The notes: generated by a model not told the origin, from the sequence alone. DNA of 64,000 nt from Myxococcales bacterium (GCA_023898405.1 CP060221.1:2451056-2515055), one strand, 5' to 3'. Shown: positions 36,866 through 46,202, numbered from the stretch's first letter. Made by a program: numbers and translations.

Positions 36866-37006
36866 ATGTCGAGTTATTTTCATGTATCGCCCATAGAAAT
36901 TGAAGAGCGTTGGTCAGTAGATGATGTGGACTATGCCCATGAGGCGTTGGATTATATGGATCACCTTGAGTGGGTGCAGACACGATCTAATAAGCTAACC
37001 AAGTAG
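36866..37006 (+). CDS. Small phage tail-associated protein
   Basis: From the ATG at 36866 this gives 46 aa (MSSYFHVSPIEIEERWSVDD...), a pattern seen in small phage proteins that follow the chaperone. The codons just upstream in the same frame (NPPNIPWAVYRIA) also look genuine but have no conventional start, so the protein may be longer, made by a frameshift from the preceding gene, or already broken. Confidence 0.45.
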   Translation: MSSYFHVSPIEIEERWSVDDVDYAHEALDYMDHLEWVQTRSNKLTK

Positions 37007-37012
37007 CCAAGG

Positions 37013-37873
37013 CTAAAATTGTTCTTCAAGTGCGGATAAAATGTTGAGGAGCTTGTGCCAAGTGTCATCAAACGATGGTTTTGGTTCGGGTATAATCACT
37101 GATCTCCAAGAGGCACGCAAAATTTCTAGATCAAGATTTTCACCGAATACTTTGACAGACTTTGGCAAGTCCGTATTTCTATCCCTAAAAACTTGCTGAA
37201 TTGTTTTGGTTAGATTAACGGCGTTTGAACAATGTGGGTAAATAGATACCATGTCATATAGGTCTTTTGCTCGCGAGTTCTTGGCACCACGCTTGACGAA
37301 AGTCTCAAGTTTTTCTGCAAATATTTGCTCAAGCGGATAGACATACCAAGATACTGAGCGATTATCCTCTATAAATGAAGGCATATCCATTTTTTCAAGT
37401 TGTGGAAATTTTTCATCCGATAGCCCGATATCGAAGTGAATCCTTGATAGTTTTTTAATCTTTGCTTCGCTATTAGGCGATTCACCTATTTGAAAAGCAC
37501 AATTAAAACGTATGCCATCATAATCATTTTCAATCAGAATACTTTCATGCCTTACATCGCCATACCACAAGCCATCTTCAAGATTTGCACTAATCGAATC
37601 CTTTATTAGTGGTATCAACCTATCAAGCGGAAAAAGGAAATATGATGCATCCAGGTCATGAGTAAAGCGAGCCGAATTTAAGTGCTTTAGCAAGGCAAAG
37701 CCACCTTTAAAAACTAAATGTTTCGACAAAATGGGATTGCTTTCTAATCTTGCTACAAGGCGCTCTAAAGCGATTATAACCCTGAGTTGATTAAGTGAAA
37801 ACTCAGTTTTTCCTGAGCTTGCCAGCCCTTTTAGTGCTGATACGATCTTTTTTGATTGTTTATTAGTAGTCAA
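37013..37873 (-). CDS. abiEii: AbiEii-family nucleotidyltransferase toxin
   Basis: 286 aa, the toxin of a type IV toxin-antitoxin and abortive-infection pair. The nucleotidyltransferase motif is FKGGFALLKHLNSARFTHDLD, with Gly57-Gly58 and the metal ligands Asp73 and Asp75. A C-terminal RAKDLYDMVSIY segment is also typical of AbiEii/AbiGii proteins. It overlaps the AbiEi gene by 11 bp. Members transfer nucleotides to tRNA or other targets when AbiEi is lost or during phage attack. Confidence 0.85.
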   Translation of the reverse strand: MTTNKQSKKIVSALKGLASSGKTEFSLNQLRVIIALERLVARLESNPILSKHLVFKGGFALLKHLNSARFTHDLDASYFLFPLDRLIPLIKDSISANLEDGLWYGDVRHESILIENDYDGIRFNCAFQIGESPNSEAKIKKLSRIHFDIGLSDEKFPQLEKMDMPSFIEDNRSVSWYVYPLEQIFAEKLETFVKRGAKNSRAKDLYDMVSIYPHCSNAVNLTKTIQQVFRDRNTDLPKSVKVFGENLDLEILRASWRSVIIPEPKPSFDDTWHKLLNILSALEEQF

Positions 37874-38444
37874 TATAAGTCTCCAATACGGTTTTAATAC
37901 GGCGAAATAAATTTAGCTGCTTGGCCATCGCTATTATTTTTGAAATATCAGTATGTTTTTTATTAATAGCTCGTTTAACAGCACTGTGTGCAGCAAGTGT
38001 TCCAATATAGCGAGGATAAGCTATAGCTTCGACGATGGTGCGCTCAATAGATGTTATCCAATAGCCCTCATGTTTATCTATTCCGGTGCGCCACTTTGGG
38101 TTCGCTCTTCGGACCGCATGGATAGATTTATTTTTTACTCGCTTTGATAATGGAACCCAAACCCAGGTTTCTTTGTCTATTTCGTCCGTTAAATCATAAA
38201 ATACCAAAGCGGACCACAAGCAGATTGCGCAAGGAAACCCAGCAATCACCGTTGTTTGGCGATAAATATCTTCATTATCAAAAGAATCAGTGGGTATTTG
38301 ATATAGCCCTCTATCGATGTGCTCTAAGAGCCCCTGTTTTACTAATTGCTCAATATGATACTGAGATAGCCCACATTTTACAGCTTGCGTATAGGTAAAT
38401 ATCCCTTTTTTTATTAGAACTGGCGGTAGCTTATCGTGGATCAT
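37863..38444 (-). CDS. abiEi: AbiEi-family antitoxin
   Basis: 193 aa with an N-terminal winged-helix (GIFTYTQAVKCGLSQYHIEQLVKQGLLEHIDRGLYQI), then the family's C-terminal domain (ICLWSALVFYDLTDE, ITSIERTIVEAI). AbiEi represses its own operon by binding inverted repeats, and such a repeat is present just upstream. It is the first gene of the abiE pair. IS5-type copy 2 has landed close to its promoter. Confidence 0.85.
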   Translation of the reverse strand: MIHDKLPPVLIKKGIFTYTQAVKCGLSQYHIEQLVKQGLLEHIDRGLYQIPTDSFDNEDIYRQTTVIAGFPCAICLWSALVFYDLTDEIDKETWVWVPLSKRVKNKSIHAVRRANPKWRTGIDKHEGYWITSIERTIVEAIAYPRYIGTLAAHSAVKRAINKKHTDISKIIAMAKQLNLFRRIKTVLETYIDY

Positions 38445-38452
38445 TAATAAAA

Positions 38453-38480
38453 ATTGACACAGTTTTTAAAAAATGTCAAT
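38453..38480 (-). promoter_or_regulatory. Inverted repeat and promoter region of abiE
   Basis: ATTGACA (38453-38459) and TGTCAAT (38474-38480) form an inverted repeat with a 14-bp spacer, 8 bp upstream of the abiEi start. Read on the minus strand the distal arm contains a perfect -35-like TTGACA. The IS end is only 5 bp away (38486). Confidence 0.5.
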
Positions 38481-38485
38481 CTTTA

Positions 38486-39578
38486 AGAGGGCATCCGAAA
38501 AGTTTTAGCCTTCGGGCATGATCGTAGAGAAATAAATTTAAAAAAAGCAGGTGGCTTTCTATAGTTTTCTGCCCAGGACCCATAAATATCTGTTCGAGAG
38601 CATAGCATCGCAAGGCTAATCAAATCTATGCCATGAAAGATGATCGCGAACACGTCTATCGAAGAAGAAAAGCTCTATCCTGGTCGTAACCTCCTTGTCA
38701 TGGTGTTTATGGCCGCAAATTTGATCCACGCCTCAGAGTTGCGAGGTAGATACTCGTAGTCTTTGCTCAGTCGCCTTTGGCTGTTGAGCCAACCGAAAGT
38801 TCTCTCAACGACCCAACGAAATTTGACGATCTGAAATTTTTTTCGAGGTCTTTTTACTATTTTCAACAAAGCATTGAAAAGATCTGATACCCACTGTTTA
38901 AGCGGCTCGCCACTATACCCGCCATCGCCAAAAAAGATCTTTATGCTGGAAAATAATGGCTTCAATCGTCGCAGAAGCAGTTTCGCTCCAGCCCGCTCTG
39001 AAATCGCCGCAGAGTGAACAACAACCGCAAGGACAAGGCCCAAAATATCTGTTGCTAGATGACGCTTACGACCTTTGATCTTCTTGGCACCGTCGTATCC
39101 TTTTTCTATTGCAGGGACCGCAGTTTTAACGCTTTGACTGTCGACGATTGCAGCGCTTGGCTCTGTGCTTCTTCTAGCGTCAACCCTCACCATATCGCGC
39201 AGGACATGCAAAATGCGCTCAAAGGTACCGTCCTTCGACCAAGTCGAAAAATACTCATACACCGTTGATTTGGGTGGAAAGTCTAGCGGAAGAAGCTCCC
39301 ACTGACATCCAGTTCTAAGCATGTAGCGGCAGCCATTGACTACATCGCGCATATCAGTCTTACGTGGTCTTCCGCCGGGCTTTGCTGGTGGAATTAGCGG
39401 CTCAATAAGTCGCCACTGCTCATCACTCAAATCAGTCTTGTATCGATTTTTCATAATTTACGTCGTTGCATTTTTGATTGCATAGATTAATTTTCAACAA
39501 CGACGGTATGAATTTCGTTCTCTTTTGAACAGTAGTTCGACCTCAAAATTTTTGGGTAACCCTTTTCGGATACCCTCT
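38486..39578 (-). mobile_element. IS5-family element, copy 2
   Basis: 1093 bp, same ends as copy 1. TA occurs at both junctions (38484-38485 and 39579-39580), consistent with a 2-bp target duplication. One end lies at the abiE promoter; the other truncates the protease-like gene. Confidence 0.92.
38675..39454 (-). CDS. IS5-family transposase (IS427-like), copy 2
   Basis: Intact 259-aa frame, differing from copy 1 only at Tyr5 and Arg94. The near identity of two copies 17 kb apart indicates recent transposition or gene conversion. Confidence 0.93.
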   Translation of the reverse strand: MKNRYKTDLSDEQWRLIEPLIPPAKPGGRPRKTDMRDVVNGCRYMLRTGCQWELLPLDFPPKSTVYEYFSTWSKDGTFERILHVLRDMVRVDARRSTEPSAAIVDSQSVKTAVPAIEKGYDGAKKIKGRKRHLATDILGLVLAVVVHSAAISERAGAKLLLRRLKPLFSSIKIFFGDGGYSGEPLKQWVSDLFNALLKIVKRPRKKFQIVKFRWVVERTFGWLNSQRRLSKDYEYLPRNSEAWIKFAAINTMTRRLRPG

Positions 39579-40963
39579 TACACACCGTCTTCTTCAAATA
39601 CAAGAAAATTGTAGGTGGAATATGAATATTTCTCGACGTCAGTGTTAAGTATCTCGCTTACCGCTTGTTCGCACTCTTTACCAAATTGAGTTCCTTTGAA
39701 CCAATCATAAATTGTACAGGCTCCAACTAATGGAGATAGGGCAATCGTTGCGGCAACTTGAATATCAACAATATGCCTAAACATTTTTCCCTGATGAATA
39801 GTCGTGTTCATATGATGCTCTAACTCCAGAGGAGTCCACAGGTAGAGGGCGCCCTCTGTTCCATCTAAAATTAGGTAGCAATCTTTAATGTCTGTTCTGC
39901 CTACAACAGTCACCCAATGCCCAATGCTAAACTTACTTCCTGAGACAGAAATTATTATTGGCTTGAGGTTATCGAGTGATGTATTGATATCATGTAAAAC
40001 CGCATCGAAGTTATCCTTTTTGCGCATGTGGCTTCGTGAAAAGCTAGAAAGGTCGGGCGCCAAAGAGCCAAGCTGAAGATACGTACCAAAATATCTCTTG
40101 AACACCTTCGATGCGTGAGGCGCAATCACATTACAGACTGTCGGATCGCCAAAAAAGTACGGATACTCCTTAAAATCAAAGTCATTAATGACCTGTTCAA
40201 AATTCTGTTCCATAACACCGTGGGCCATAAGAGCGGCGATGTAGCCACAAGAATTTATCATAGAGCCATCGCGCCACATAGCTTTCTGGATTTTCATGTA
40301 AAGTGATTTTACCGCCTCCACATTAGAGAAAATCCATTCCACTGGAAGGAGCTCTAAGGTTGGTATATTCCACGTGATTTGGCTTAGTCGCTGCTGTCGT
40401 TGTTGCGCTACTATCGCGTCCAATTTTTCTATTTTTGCTGCGACAATTTCTACCATGAGCGTTGATAGTTCAGATGTGGATCTGTTGGAGATTTCTTTCA
40501 TAAAGTGGGTCATGAATTCTTCATCAACCCCGCTGCCTTCACGACCCAGTCCGGTGGAGAAAATGTCCGTTTTATTAATGCTTTCCGCTATATCAGAAAA
40601 TATACTGCTCCGCCCATGGAGTTTGCCATTTACCAGTTTTTCCATAGCAAAAATCTGAGCAAGGCTCGGGGGGCTTTTAGAGTGTAGGTAGCTTAGTGGA
40701 TGCGTCTCCTTATTTGAGCCGGCAGACTTCAGCGCGGTCAAGTCATTTTTTGCCCCAAACAGAGCTGTAAAACTATGCCAGAATAACTTACTAGGTTCCA
40801 CAAATTCAGGATTGAATTTTTTAGCAATGCCCTCGTTAAGAAGCATCACAATATCTTCACGATTGAAACCCGCATTCATGCGGACTAACGATTCTTTATT
40901 TGATTCTTGCATGGCGATAATTGAAACGGAAAACATAAATAATAAATAAATGCACTTTTTCAT
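39578..40963 (-). CDS. Exported papain/C39-like cysteine protease candidate, 3' truncated by IS
   Basis: 461 aa with a signal peptide (MKKCIYLLFMFSVSIIAM). A long helical N-terminal half precedes a region with the Cys-His-Asp order of papain-fold peptidases: Cys239 (NSCGYIAALMA), His349 (SIGHWVTVVGR) and Asp367 (YLILDGTEG). The GHW-x2-V and later DGT spacing resembles C39-like peptidases. The stop codon TAA (39578-39580) spans the IS5-type junction: its last base belongs to the IS, so the original C-terminus has been lost. No remainder lies on the far side of the IS. Inference: a secreted host-directed protease. Confidence 0.6.
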   Translation of the reverse strand: MKKCIYLLFMFSVSIIAMQESNKESLVRMNAGFNREDIVMLLNEGIAKKFNPEFVEPSKLFWHSFTALFGAKNDLTALKSAGSNKETHPLSYLHSKSPPSLAQIFAMEKLVNGKLHGRSSIFSDIAESINKTDIFSTGLGREGSGVDEEFMTHFMKEISNRSTSELSTLMVEIVAAKIEKLDAIVAQQRQQRLSQITWNIPTLELLPVEWIFSNVEAVKSLYMKIQKAMWRDGSMINSCGYIAALMAHGVMEQNFEQVINDFDFKEYPYFFGDPTVCNVIAPHASKVFKRYFGTYLQLGSLAPDLSSFSRSHMRKKDNFDAVLHDINTSLDNLKPIIISVSGSKFSIGHWVTVVGRTDIKDCYLILDGTEGALYLWTPLELEHHMNTTIHQGKMFRHIVDIQVAATIALSPLVGACTIYDWFKGTQFGKECEQAVSEILNTDVEKYSYSTYNFLVFEEDGV

Positions 40964-41248
40964 TCTTTTCTCAGACTTAATTAGTATTGTTTTTATATCA
41001 CTAGTACAAGTAAAATAAAGGCCTTTTTTTGAAAAATGCCTAGCCCTTTTTCCAAAATACGCATCTATCCATAGCTAACGGTTGAGGCCAAAACAACAGT
41101 TGGCTGCTGAAAAAGCTTACGTAACTTTGGGTATAGGAACCGGTCCTTAGTGGAAATTCGCCAAAAATCATGATTTCTGAGCTAATATGCTATTAAAACG
41201 ACTTGGGTTCTGATTTTACTCGCGAAGCTAATCCCATAATGGTGGCTA

Positions 41249-41870
41249 TTACCAATCCATATAAGTGGTTGAATCATGATGGCTGGCATACGAAACTGAA
41301 TCTGGTTTAAAAAAATTTTTTACTTTACTTTCATTAAATTGGATATCGCTCAGGTAAACACGTGTGACTATATCTACTTCTTTCTGGTTTTTAAACAATT
41401 TTCCTCGAAATGCATTTGATTTGAGGTCTTGATTTAACAACTCCGTGGGGTTCATTTCGGGGCAGTAAGCCGGCAAAAAGTACACTTCAATTCGATCTTT
41501 GTGCTTCTGCAGCCATTTTTGTACTTTTTTTGCATGATGTGAGCGATGATTGTCCACTATTAAAAATATTTTCTTTCTTGCTTTCCTCAGCATTCGACCT
41601 AAAAAAGAAATGAAGGTGTTTTGAGTAAAGTTTTCTTTAAAAGTCATAAATCGCATGACACCTTTACCTGACAGTATTGATATGACGTTTAAGCTAAACC
41701 GACTTCCTGACTTTTCTACTACTGGTGTTTGTCCAGGAAAACTGAAACTTTTTTCGAATGAGTGATTTGATTTCATTTTTGTTTCATCGCCAAAAAAAAA
41801 TTCACCTTTTTCTTTTTCAGCTTTTTTTTATTTCTGGATACGTTTCTTTTAACCAAAGCGCTACTTTTTT
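41249..41870 (-). pseudogene. IS630-family transposase remnant
   Basis: C-terminal DDE_3 domain: GDETKM, FLIVDNHRSHHAKKV and YCPEMNPTELLNQDLKS hold the Asp, Asp and Glu residues. Upstream, the sequence ALWLKETYPEIKK is joined to AEKEKGEFFFGDE only after a frameshift in a poly-A run (around 41830), and nothing of the N-terminal HTH is found. Inactive. Confidence 0.8.
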
Positions 41871-41910
41871 TCATTCCGTTGATAGGCCCTATAGGAGGGT
41901 CTCTGACAGC

Positions 41911-42822
41911 TTAGAAGCTGTAAAATAAATCAAAATTTAGGTGGTAAGCCACTTTTCCAATCGCTTTATGCACAACCTTGCATGAGCGATGTAGTTCATT
42001 GATTCCTGGTAGCTTGTACTCTTCTCATAGTTACGAACCAGGCGCCTGTTTCTATTCAACCAGGCAAAAGTTCTTTCAACTGCCCAACGAAATATCTGTG
42101 GTACAAATCCCTTTTGTCCTTTCAGGCGTTCTGCCGCTTCGGTGCTTACTCCTACATTCAAGCTTGAACCTACATTTAGATAGGCATTATCACCAAGTAT
42201 TTTCGCCATCCTGGGAAAGTTTTCACGCTTGTTGAGCTCAACGACTAATCTCTCACCGGCAACCTTATCAGCCATATTTGCTGCAGTGCAAATACACAGC
42301 AGCATCAGGCCCATGGTGTCAACTGCAATATGTCGCTTTCTTCCATTTATCTTCTTTCCTCCATCCAAACCTCGGTCATATACCCCAGGCTCAGCCGTCT
42401 GGGATTGAGAGTCAACGGAAGAAAGGGATGGAGTTGGTTCTCGACCTGCATAGCTCCTCACCATTGCTACAAGAGCAGCATTTAACGCCTGCCACAAACC
42501 AGAAATAGACCAGGTGCGAAAGTAGTGGTAAACGATACCTCGTGGTGGGAAATCATTGGGCAAACAGCGCTACTTGCAACCATTTTTCAAAATATACAAA
42601 ATGGCATCAACTATGCCTCGCACGCTATAGAATCGAAGTCTGCCATTTTTTAAATCTGCAGGAGAAATAGGCTCTATTACTTCCCAGGCTGCATCTGATA
42701 GGCAGGTTTCATACAAGCGTGACATGGTATTTCCTCTCGAAAAAATCTCATGTCATACTTTCAATTCTCGACGTTATTTTTGGAACCTATTTATCCTAAA
42801 AGACTTTTTTTACAGCCTCTAA
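41911..42822 (-). mobile_element. IS5-family element, second type
   Basis: About 912 bp bounded by imperfect inverted repeats TTAGAAGCTGTAAAA (left) and the complement of TTTTACAGCCTCTAA (right). It is a different element from the 1093-bp IS5-type copies; its 3' fragment recurs at 27294-27435. Confidence 0.8.
41937..42725 (-). pseudogene. IS5-type transposase (second type) with internal TAG
   Basis: Read through from the ATG at 42725 it encodes 262 aa: LSDAAWEVIEPISPADLKNG, KNGCK-stop-RCLPNDFPPR, SSVDSQSQTAEPG, KILGDNAYLN and RWAVERTFAWLNRNRR with the DDE residues. The in-frame TAG (42570-42572) sits where relatives have Trp or Gln in an NGCQWR-type motif. Otherwise intact. Confidence 0.85.
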
Positions 42823-42924
42823 GCACGACATGATATTTCCTTTCAAAAAGGTTTTTACGTCATACTTTTGTCACAGCGATATTGAACTAAAATTGCCAAA
42901 TTGATTTTTTTTACAGCCTCTAAA
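42823..42924. repeat. Second, divergent IS5-type end in tandem
   Basis: The segment from GACATGATATTTCC to TTTACAGCCTCTAA repeats, with many changes, the upstream end of the element at 41911-42822. It indicates a tandem relic of an earlier copy. Confidence 0.6.
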
Positions 42925-42928
42925 GGAT

Positions 42929-43120
42929 TTGTCTCGCAAACCCAATAGTTCTCCCAAAACAAAACGAACATTAAAAGTAAACGGGCAGATATTAAATCTT
43001 CGATTAGAAAGAAACCTCGGGGCGAGAAGAATTCAATCTGAATTAATAAGACAAAATAGTTTGAAACTTTCAACATCTACGATTCACAAGGCGCTAAAAG
43101 CTTACGACGTTAAACCGTAG
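42929..43120 (+). pseudogene. IS481/IS3-like transposase N-terminal fragment
   Basis: Only an HTH region remains: RNLGARRIQSELIRQNSLKLSTSTIHKALKAYDVKP, which is the N-terminal leader of integrase-core transposases of IS481 type. The frame stops exactly where a 215-bp repeat begins (43115), so the repeat's insertion or a recombination truncated it. Confidence 0.65.
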
Positions 43121-43328
43121 TGCAGTAATAAGGGCTTTCTGGGCGATAGCTTTATTCAAATGCCGCCAATCAAGATAGTTTTTGGCTTTGCACCTGGTTT
43201 TTGAGCAGGCCCAAGAACTCATAAAAGAAATTATGAAAACTCTTAAGATTAGTAATGCCGTTTTGGCTCCAAATTACTGGTTTCGTTAGATGGGTGTTTT
43301 CAAAAAAAGCGGTTTATACTACTTATAA
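43115..43328 (+). repeat. Left arm of a 215-bp inverted repeat pair
   Basis: Runs from CCGTAGTGCAGTA to GGTTTATACTACTTATAAG and matches 46652-46869 in inverse orientation with scattered mismatches. It has no clear reading frame. It flanks a 3.3-kb segment with the IS110-type gene and the erythromycin-esterase-like gene. Confidence 0.8.
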
Positions 43329-43466
43329 GCTCCCCACCAGGCCTGCATCCTTGGCAATGTCTAAAAATAAGTGTTGACCTAGCATAGCCCGGAGGGGCCT
43401 GCATAAAAGTAATAACCCCTTGTATGAACGACTTAACAACAACCGATCATGCAAGAGGTTTTTTTC
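43329..43466 (+). other. Non-coding left end of IS110-type element
   Basis: 138 bp between the repeat arm and the transposase. It contains GGCCTGCAT twice (about 43341 and 43396). In IS110-family elements such a left-end region encodes the structured bridge or seek RNA that pairs with donor and target. Candidate only. Confidence 0.35.
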
Positions 43467-44873
43467 ATGACAAAGAGAAGTAACAAGAAATATCCAAAAT
43501 CTCAACCCTCATCTGCTTTTAGGCTAACACCCATGAATCCATGTGTTGCTGGCATAGACATTGGCTCTAGGTCTGTATTTATTTGTATTGGTTTTGCCGA
43601 CGGTCACCAAGAGATACGCGAATATCTGACTTTCACAGAAGATCTCAAAAATATGCTGAGGTGGATCCAACAAAATGGTATCCAGAGCGTAGCGATGGAG
43701 TCCACAGGTGTGTACTGGATCCCGGTTTATGATATTTTGGCCCAAGCTGGCATAGACGTCATGCTAGTAAATGCATACTACCTCAAAACGGTGCCAGGTA
43801 GAAAAACAGACGTGAAGGATTGCCAATGGATTCAACAGTTACACGCCTATGGGTTACTGCGAGGTTCGTTTCGCCCTGATGACGAAGGGGTGATATTCCG
43901 TGGGTATGTAAGACAGAGAAGCCGTTTATTTGAGTTGGCATCGCAGCAAGTACAATTGATGCATAAAGCTCTGGTGCAAATGAATCTTCAACTCAACCAC
44001 GTGGTAACAGACATTACCGGTGTTACAGGGATGAGCATCATTCGGGCGATAGTCTCTGGCGAGCGAAATCCAGTAGCCTTGGCCAAATATCGAGATTGCC
44101 GATGCAAAAAAGAAGAAAAGGAAATAGCCAAAGCTCTCGATGGCAACTATCGGCAAGAGCATCTACTAGCCTTGAAACACGCACTTGAGGCTTATGATTT
44201 TTTCCACCAGCAGGCTTTAGAATGTGAAGATGCTGTAGAGCAAATGCTGAAGAAATGGCAAGTTTCTGAACGAGCAAAAGAAGCCCTAGCTGAGATTCCA
44301 AGTTCGATGGAGGAATCTCCAACAAACCGGCGAACAGCGCGGAGGAAAACAAAATCCAATCCCAGCCCCTATCACTTTGAAGCGGATATCACTTTGGAAA
44401 AGATTCTTCACGTCAATCTCACAGATATTCCTGGTTTGGAAGCCAATAGCATTATAAAAATCCTGGCTGAAACCGGTACCGATATGTCAAAATGGCCAAG
44501 CTCGAAACACTTTGCTTCCTGGCTTGGCCTTTGCCCTGGCAATAAAATCTCCGGTGGAAAGGTTTTGAGCAGTAGGAGCAAGCCAACTGCCAATCGAGCA
44601 TCACAAGCCCTGCGCCTGGCAGCCAATTCTCTCTACCGCTCTAAAACGGCCCTTGGCGCCTATTTCCGTCGAATGCGGGCAAGACTTGGTGCTCCAAAAG
44701 CAATTACAGCAACTGCCCACAAGCTTGCCAAGATCCTGTATACGATGCTGAGGGAGCGCAAGAGTTTTAACGAAGCTGGCCAACTCGCCTACGAACAGGC
44801 GTATAAAGCGAAACAATTGCTATCCTTGGAGAGGCGAGCCCAAGAACTTGGATATAAACTGATGGCCTGCTAA
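43467..44873 (+). CDS. IS110-family transposase
   Basis: 468 aa with the two IS110 domains: an N-terminal RuvC-like DEDD domain (GIDIGSRSVFICIG, AMESTGVYW, GRKTDVKDCQWI) and a C-terminal transposase_20 domain (LTDIPGLEANSIIKILAETG, WLGLCPGNKISGGK, SRSKPTANRAS) that includes the catalytic Ser. The ATG at 43467 has AAGAGG 8 bases upstream, so the earlier ATG at 43449 is less likely. The frame is complete. IS110 transposases are guided by an element-encoded RNA. Confidence 0.93.
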   Translation: MTKRSNKKYPKSQPSSAFRLTPMNPCVAGIDIGSRSVFICIGFADGHQEIREYLTFTEDLKNMLRWIQQNGIQSVAMESTGVYWIPVYDILAQAGIDVMLVNAYYLKTVPGRKTDVKDCQWIQQLHAYGLLRGSFRPDDEGVIFRGYVRQRSRLFELASQQVQLMHKALVQMNLQLNHVVTDITGVTGMSIIRAIVSGERNPVALAKYRDCRCKKEEKEIAKALDGNYRQEHLLALKHALEAYDFFHQQALECEDAVEQMLKKWQVSERAKEALAEIPSSMEESPTNRRTARRKTKSNPSPYHFEADITLEKILHVNLTDIPGLEANSIIKILAETGTDMSKWPSSKHFASWLGLCPGNKISGGKVLSSRSKPTANRASQALRLAANSLYRSKTALGAYFRRMRARLGAPKAITATAHKLAKILYTMLRERKSFNEAGQLAYEQAYKAKQLLSLERRAQELGYKLMAC

Positions 44874-45137
44874 TAATTGAAGTAATTTTACAATAACAAA
44901 ACAAATTTCTCTCAACTTTAAAGGCCGGCGTAGCATTGGTGCTAAATGCCCGATTATAAGCTTGGTCAGCATAACTACCGATAATATCATTGGTGAGATT
45001 GTTTGTCAGAAGACGAATAATCATCCCGTTTTAGAAGAGTGTTCAATTTTAAAGTAGTGTGTAAGTTTTATAGAAGTTTGAATAAGAATGACATAAATCG
45101 GAAATCATCAATGTGAACTTATTTAGAAGCTAAAATA

Positions 45138-46202
45138 TTAATCAACTAGAGTCATAGCTTCGGATGTTTTAAGATAAATAGCTCCATCAACATAGTTTAA
45201 TGGTCCATGAGCAACAAATTGTTCTTCACTCATGCCAAACAATGCGGGATTTAGTTTTTTCATATCGATAAATAAAGAATCATAGCCAAAAGTTTCAGCC
45301 CATTCTTCTAACGATTCTTTAGGGGCTTCTAATTGAGCCGCAACGGGATTGACCCAGTTTTGGTAAGTGTCGTAACGTGAGGCAACTAATAATACTGAAG
45401 CATAGCTTAAACCCAATTTTTTAGACAAAAAATAACCCATTGGTTTAAAGATATCTCCATGCTTTTGAATATGACCATTGGCCGCCCAAATAATAGTTTT
45501 TTTATTGGGCGCATAAATAGTTTTTAAAAACATGAAAATATCAGCCATAGCTTCATCGCGAATAGTCATACATATTTCTGGTTCAGAATTATCTGCTGTA
45601 ATTTGAGTTTCCCAGCATTTTTTTCTTTTCTGGTAAGAAGAAACAGTTATTTCAGCAGCTTTTTTGAGTAAGTTACTGTTAGTATTTAGGTAGCTTTCAG
45701 CGCTTGCAGGATCTTGCATATCAAAGCCGAAGAAAACAACTTTTTCATTAGGATGACTATCATTGTAATTACGAATCCAAATTATTAGCTGTAAAATGCT
45801 CTCGTCAAACCAAACGCGGTAACCGCCAGTCAAAAGCGCAGTTTTTGCATCGTTAGTTTTTCCTAAAATATAGTCATTAATGGATTGTGCACTAATCCAA
45901 TTAGATTCGAAAGCAACAGCTCTAAAGTTCTTTTTTAATATTAAATATTTTATTAAAGCACTCTTGGCCTGATAAAAGCCGCCTGAGGTATGATGAGCCT
46001 CACCCAAAGCTATCACGTCTTTATCCCCAAAGGCCTCTCCAAAAGCCCAAAGCGAGCGTTCCTCCCAATGATCTGTTAACTTAGGCAAAATATGAAAGCC
46101 TAAAGGGAGCTCTCGTTGAACAATCATTTCACCATCTCGTACATGAGTTTTACAGCTGCAGAATAGAGCCACAAAGAAAAATAAAATAATTTTAATTTTC
46201 AT
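45138..46202 (-). CDS. Erythromycin-esterase-like lipoprotein
   Basis: 354 aa with a lipoprotein signal (VALFCSC, acylated Cys17). Erythromycin-esterase family motifs: LGEAHHTSGGF (Glu68, His70), FRAVAFESNW (Glu99), GGYRVWFDE, GFDMQ and IIWAANGHIQKHG with a late His. Ere enzymes hydrolyse macrolide lactones, but most family members act on unknown esters, so resistance should not be assumed. Its position inside an inverted-repeat-bounded segment suggests mobility. Confidence 0.82.
   Translation of the reverse strand: MKIKIILFFFVALFCSCKTHVRDGEMIVQRELPLGFHILPKLTDHWEERSLWAFGEAFGDKDVIALGEAHHTSGGFYQAKSALIKYLILKKNFRAVAFESNWISAQSINDYILGKTNDAKTALLTGGYRVWFDESILQLIIWIRNYNDSHPNEKVVFFGFDMQDPASAESYLNTNSNLLKKAAEITVSSYQKRKKCWETQITADNSEPEICMTIRDEAMADIFMFLKTIYAPNKKTIIWAANGHIQKHGDIFKPMGYFLSKKLGLSYASVLLVASRYDTYQNWVNPVAAQLEAPKESLEEWAETFGYDSLFIDMKKLNPALFGMSEEQFVAHGPLNYVDGAIYLKTSEAMTLVD

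Noticed and set aside
44767..45024. Minus-strand frame next to the IS110-type gene with a protein-like start (SYADQAYNRAF)
   Set aside because: Half of it overlaps the transposase antisense, and the remaining 50 codons could not be matched to any family; a relic is possible but unsupported.
45138..46202. Macrolide resistance gene
   Set aside because: The esterase family motifs are clear, but most family members are not resistance enzymes and nothing in the context proves macrolide hydrolysis.
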